Origin: Nemania diffusa
Taxonomy: Eukaryota; Ascomycota; Sordariomycetes; Xylariales; Xylariaceae
Assembly (NCBI GenBank): GCA_038501195.1
Contig: JBBPUQ010000007.1
Coordinates: 3,449,501 to 3,513,500 of the forward strand
Direction of reading: 5' to 3'
Length of the DNA stretch: 64,000 nt
A program made the translations under genes and the position numbers. Numbering within the stretch: the stretch's first letter is position 1; each line of letters starts with the position of its first letter. Below are positions 62,841-64,000 of this stretch, in pieces. Under the pieces are notes generated by a model that made no database searches, was not told where the DNA came from, and saw only the letters and a program-made list of their open reading frames with translations.

Positions 62841-64000
62841 AATTTTATTATTAATAAAATTTTATTTATATATTTTAAAATTTATATTTTATTTTTTTTA
62901 AATTTTATATTATTTATTAAAAGTTTAAAATTTAATATTATTTATATTTATTATTATTATATATTTATATTTATAAATAATAAAACTATTAATTAAATAA
63001 TTTAATTATATATAAAAATTTAAATATAAAAAAAAAATTAAAAAAATAAAAAATTTAATTAATATAAAATAATAAAAATAAATAATATATAAATTATTTA
63101 AAATAATAAATTTTAATAATAAATAAATTTTATAAAAAAAAAAAAAATATAAAAATTATAATATATAATTTAAATAATTATATAATTTATATAAATTATT
63201 ATATTATAATTATTTTTTTTAAAAATATAAATAAACTTTTATATAAATAATAATTAAATTAAATATTTTTTAATTAAAAATAAATTATTTAAAATATTAT
63301 TTTATAAATTTTATTTTAAGTTTTTTATTTATTATATTATTTTATAAATTTCTTTATATTTAATTATTAAATAATAATTTATTAAAATTTATTTTATATA
63401 AATTAAATTATATATTTTTTTTTATATAATTATTTACTAGTTTTTTTATTAATTTTATTATTATTAAAAATATAGTTTTATAAATTTATTTTTTATTTTA
63501 ATTTTTAATTATTTTTTTAAATATATTAAAAGTTTTATTATATTTAAATAGTTTTAATAAAATTAATATAAAAATAATATATTATTTTTAAAATTATTAA
63601 TTAAATATTATTTATTATTAATATTTTAATTTTATTATATAATTTAATATTAAAGTTTTTTATAATATAATTATAAAATTTAAATTTTTTTAATAATAAA
63701 TTTTTGTTTTTTTTTAATTTAATTAATTATTTAATAAAATTTTTTAATTTTTATTTAAATAATAAATTATTAAAATATTTTTATAATTTATTTATATAAT
63801 ATTTATTAATTATTTTTTAAAAATTTAAAACTTTTAATATATATATATATTTTTTATATATTAAATTTTTAAAAATTATTAAATTATTAAAAAGTTTAAT
63901 TTATTAAAAAATTTATTTATAATTTATAATTATTATTTTTTTAAAATAAATATATAATTATTTATATTAAAATTAAATTTTTTTAATTTTTTATTTATTT

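Larger units (their letters stand above)
27651..64000. other. 36-kb gene-free block, extremely A+T rich, built of RIP-saturated transposons
   Basis: Mostly only a few percent G+C by eye, with many lines of 60 bases holding none. There is no open frame of coding quality, no tRNA or rRNA. The least altered part is 50.8-52.8 kb, a younger nested element. Long repeats resolve into an LTR retrotransposon family (306-bp LTR) in both orientations, plus repeats at 38.7/45.0 kb and 57.0/62.1 kb. TA microsatellites of 15-25 bp are scattered. The unassigned parts (27.65-30.0, 37.2-48.1, 57.3-61.6 and 62.9-64.0 kb) show the same composition; I see nothing further in them. Confidence 0.8.

Noticed and set aside
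27651..64000. Mitochondrial origin of the A+T-rich block
   Set aside because: No tRNA, rRNA or respiratory genes in 36 kb, and it contains nested LTR elements with target duplications, so it is nuclear heterochromatin.
1..64000. CRISPR arrays, tRNA genes, telomere repeats
   Set aside because: None seen; the short TA and A/T repeats are microsatellites and the organism is evidently a fungus.

Overview
The window looks like part of a filamentous ascomycete (Pezizomycotina) chromosome. It has short GT..AG introns of about 50-60 bp with CTGAC/CTAAC-type branch points, a HET-domain NLR, fungal-type COG3 and FMP25 genes, and very AT-rich blocks made of transposons mutated by RIP (repeat-induced point mutation, C:G to T:A in repeats). 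A sordariomycete is my best guess, but only an inference.

Layout. A gene island of about 16.5 kb (10.9-27.6 kb) sits between two gene-free AT-rich blocks: 1-10.8 kb on the left (about 10-13% G+C by eye) and 27.65-64 kb on the right (only a few % G+C). From left to right the island holds a wrecked AAA+ ATPase gene (11.1-13.6 kb) with two solo LTRs inserted in it; FMP25 (minus) and COG3 (plus), divergently arranged; a GC-rich SAM-dependent methyltransferase; a HET/NB-ARC/TPR NLR gene; and, convergent with it 198 bp away, a caspase-like protease gene whose promoter abuts the right AT-rich block.

The right block can be partly resolved. An LTR retrotransposon at 48148-55125 has two 306-bp LTRs (TGTTAA...TTAACA, RIP-altered) and identical 5-bp target duplications (ATTAT). 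Nested inside it is a 2034-bp non-autonomous LTR element (50805-52838) with two 264-bp LTRs (TGTTG...CAACA), target duplications ATATT and no gene. A second member of the 306-bp-LTR family lies inverted at 33764-37214, again flanked by ATTAT. A collapsed member lies at 30078-31215 and fragments at 32.6-33.0, 56.2-57.0 and 61.6-62.8 kb.

How the genes may work together. FMP25 (mitochondrial inner-membrane RCC1-repeat protein) and COG3 (Golgi tethering complex) are housekeeping genes. The NLR plus caspase-like pair is the best candidate for a functional system: a receptor with a cell-death-type HET domain and a regular array of about ten 42-residue TPR repeats, next to a possible execution protease. 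Decay reaches into the island. The AAA+ gene has C-to-T type stop codons, a frameshift and a damaged splice donor. COG3, otherwise well preserved, has two in-frame stops nine bases apart, each one C-to-T change from a sense codon.
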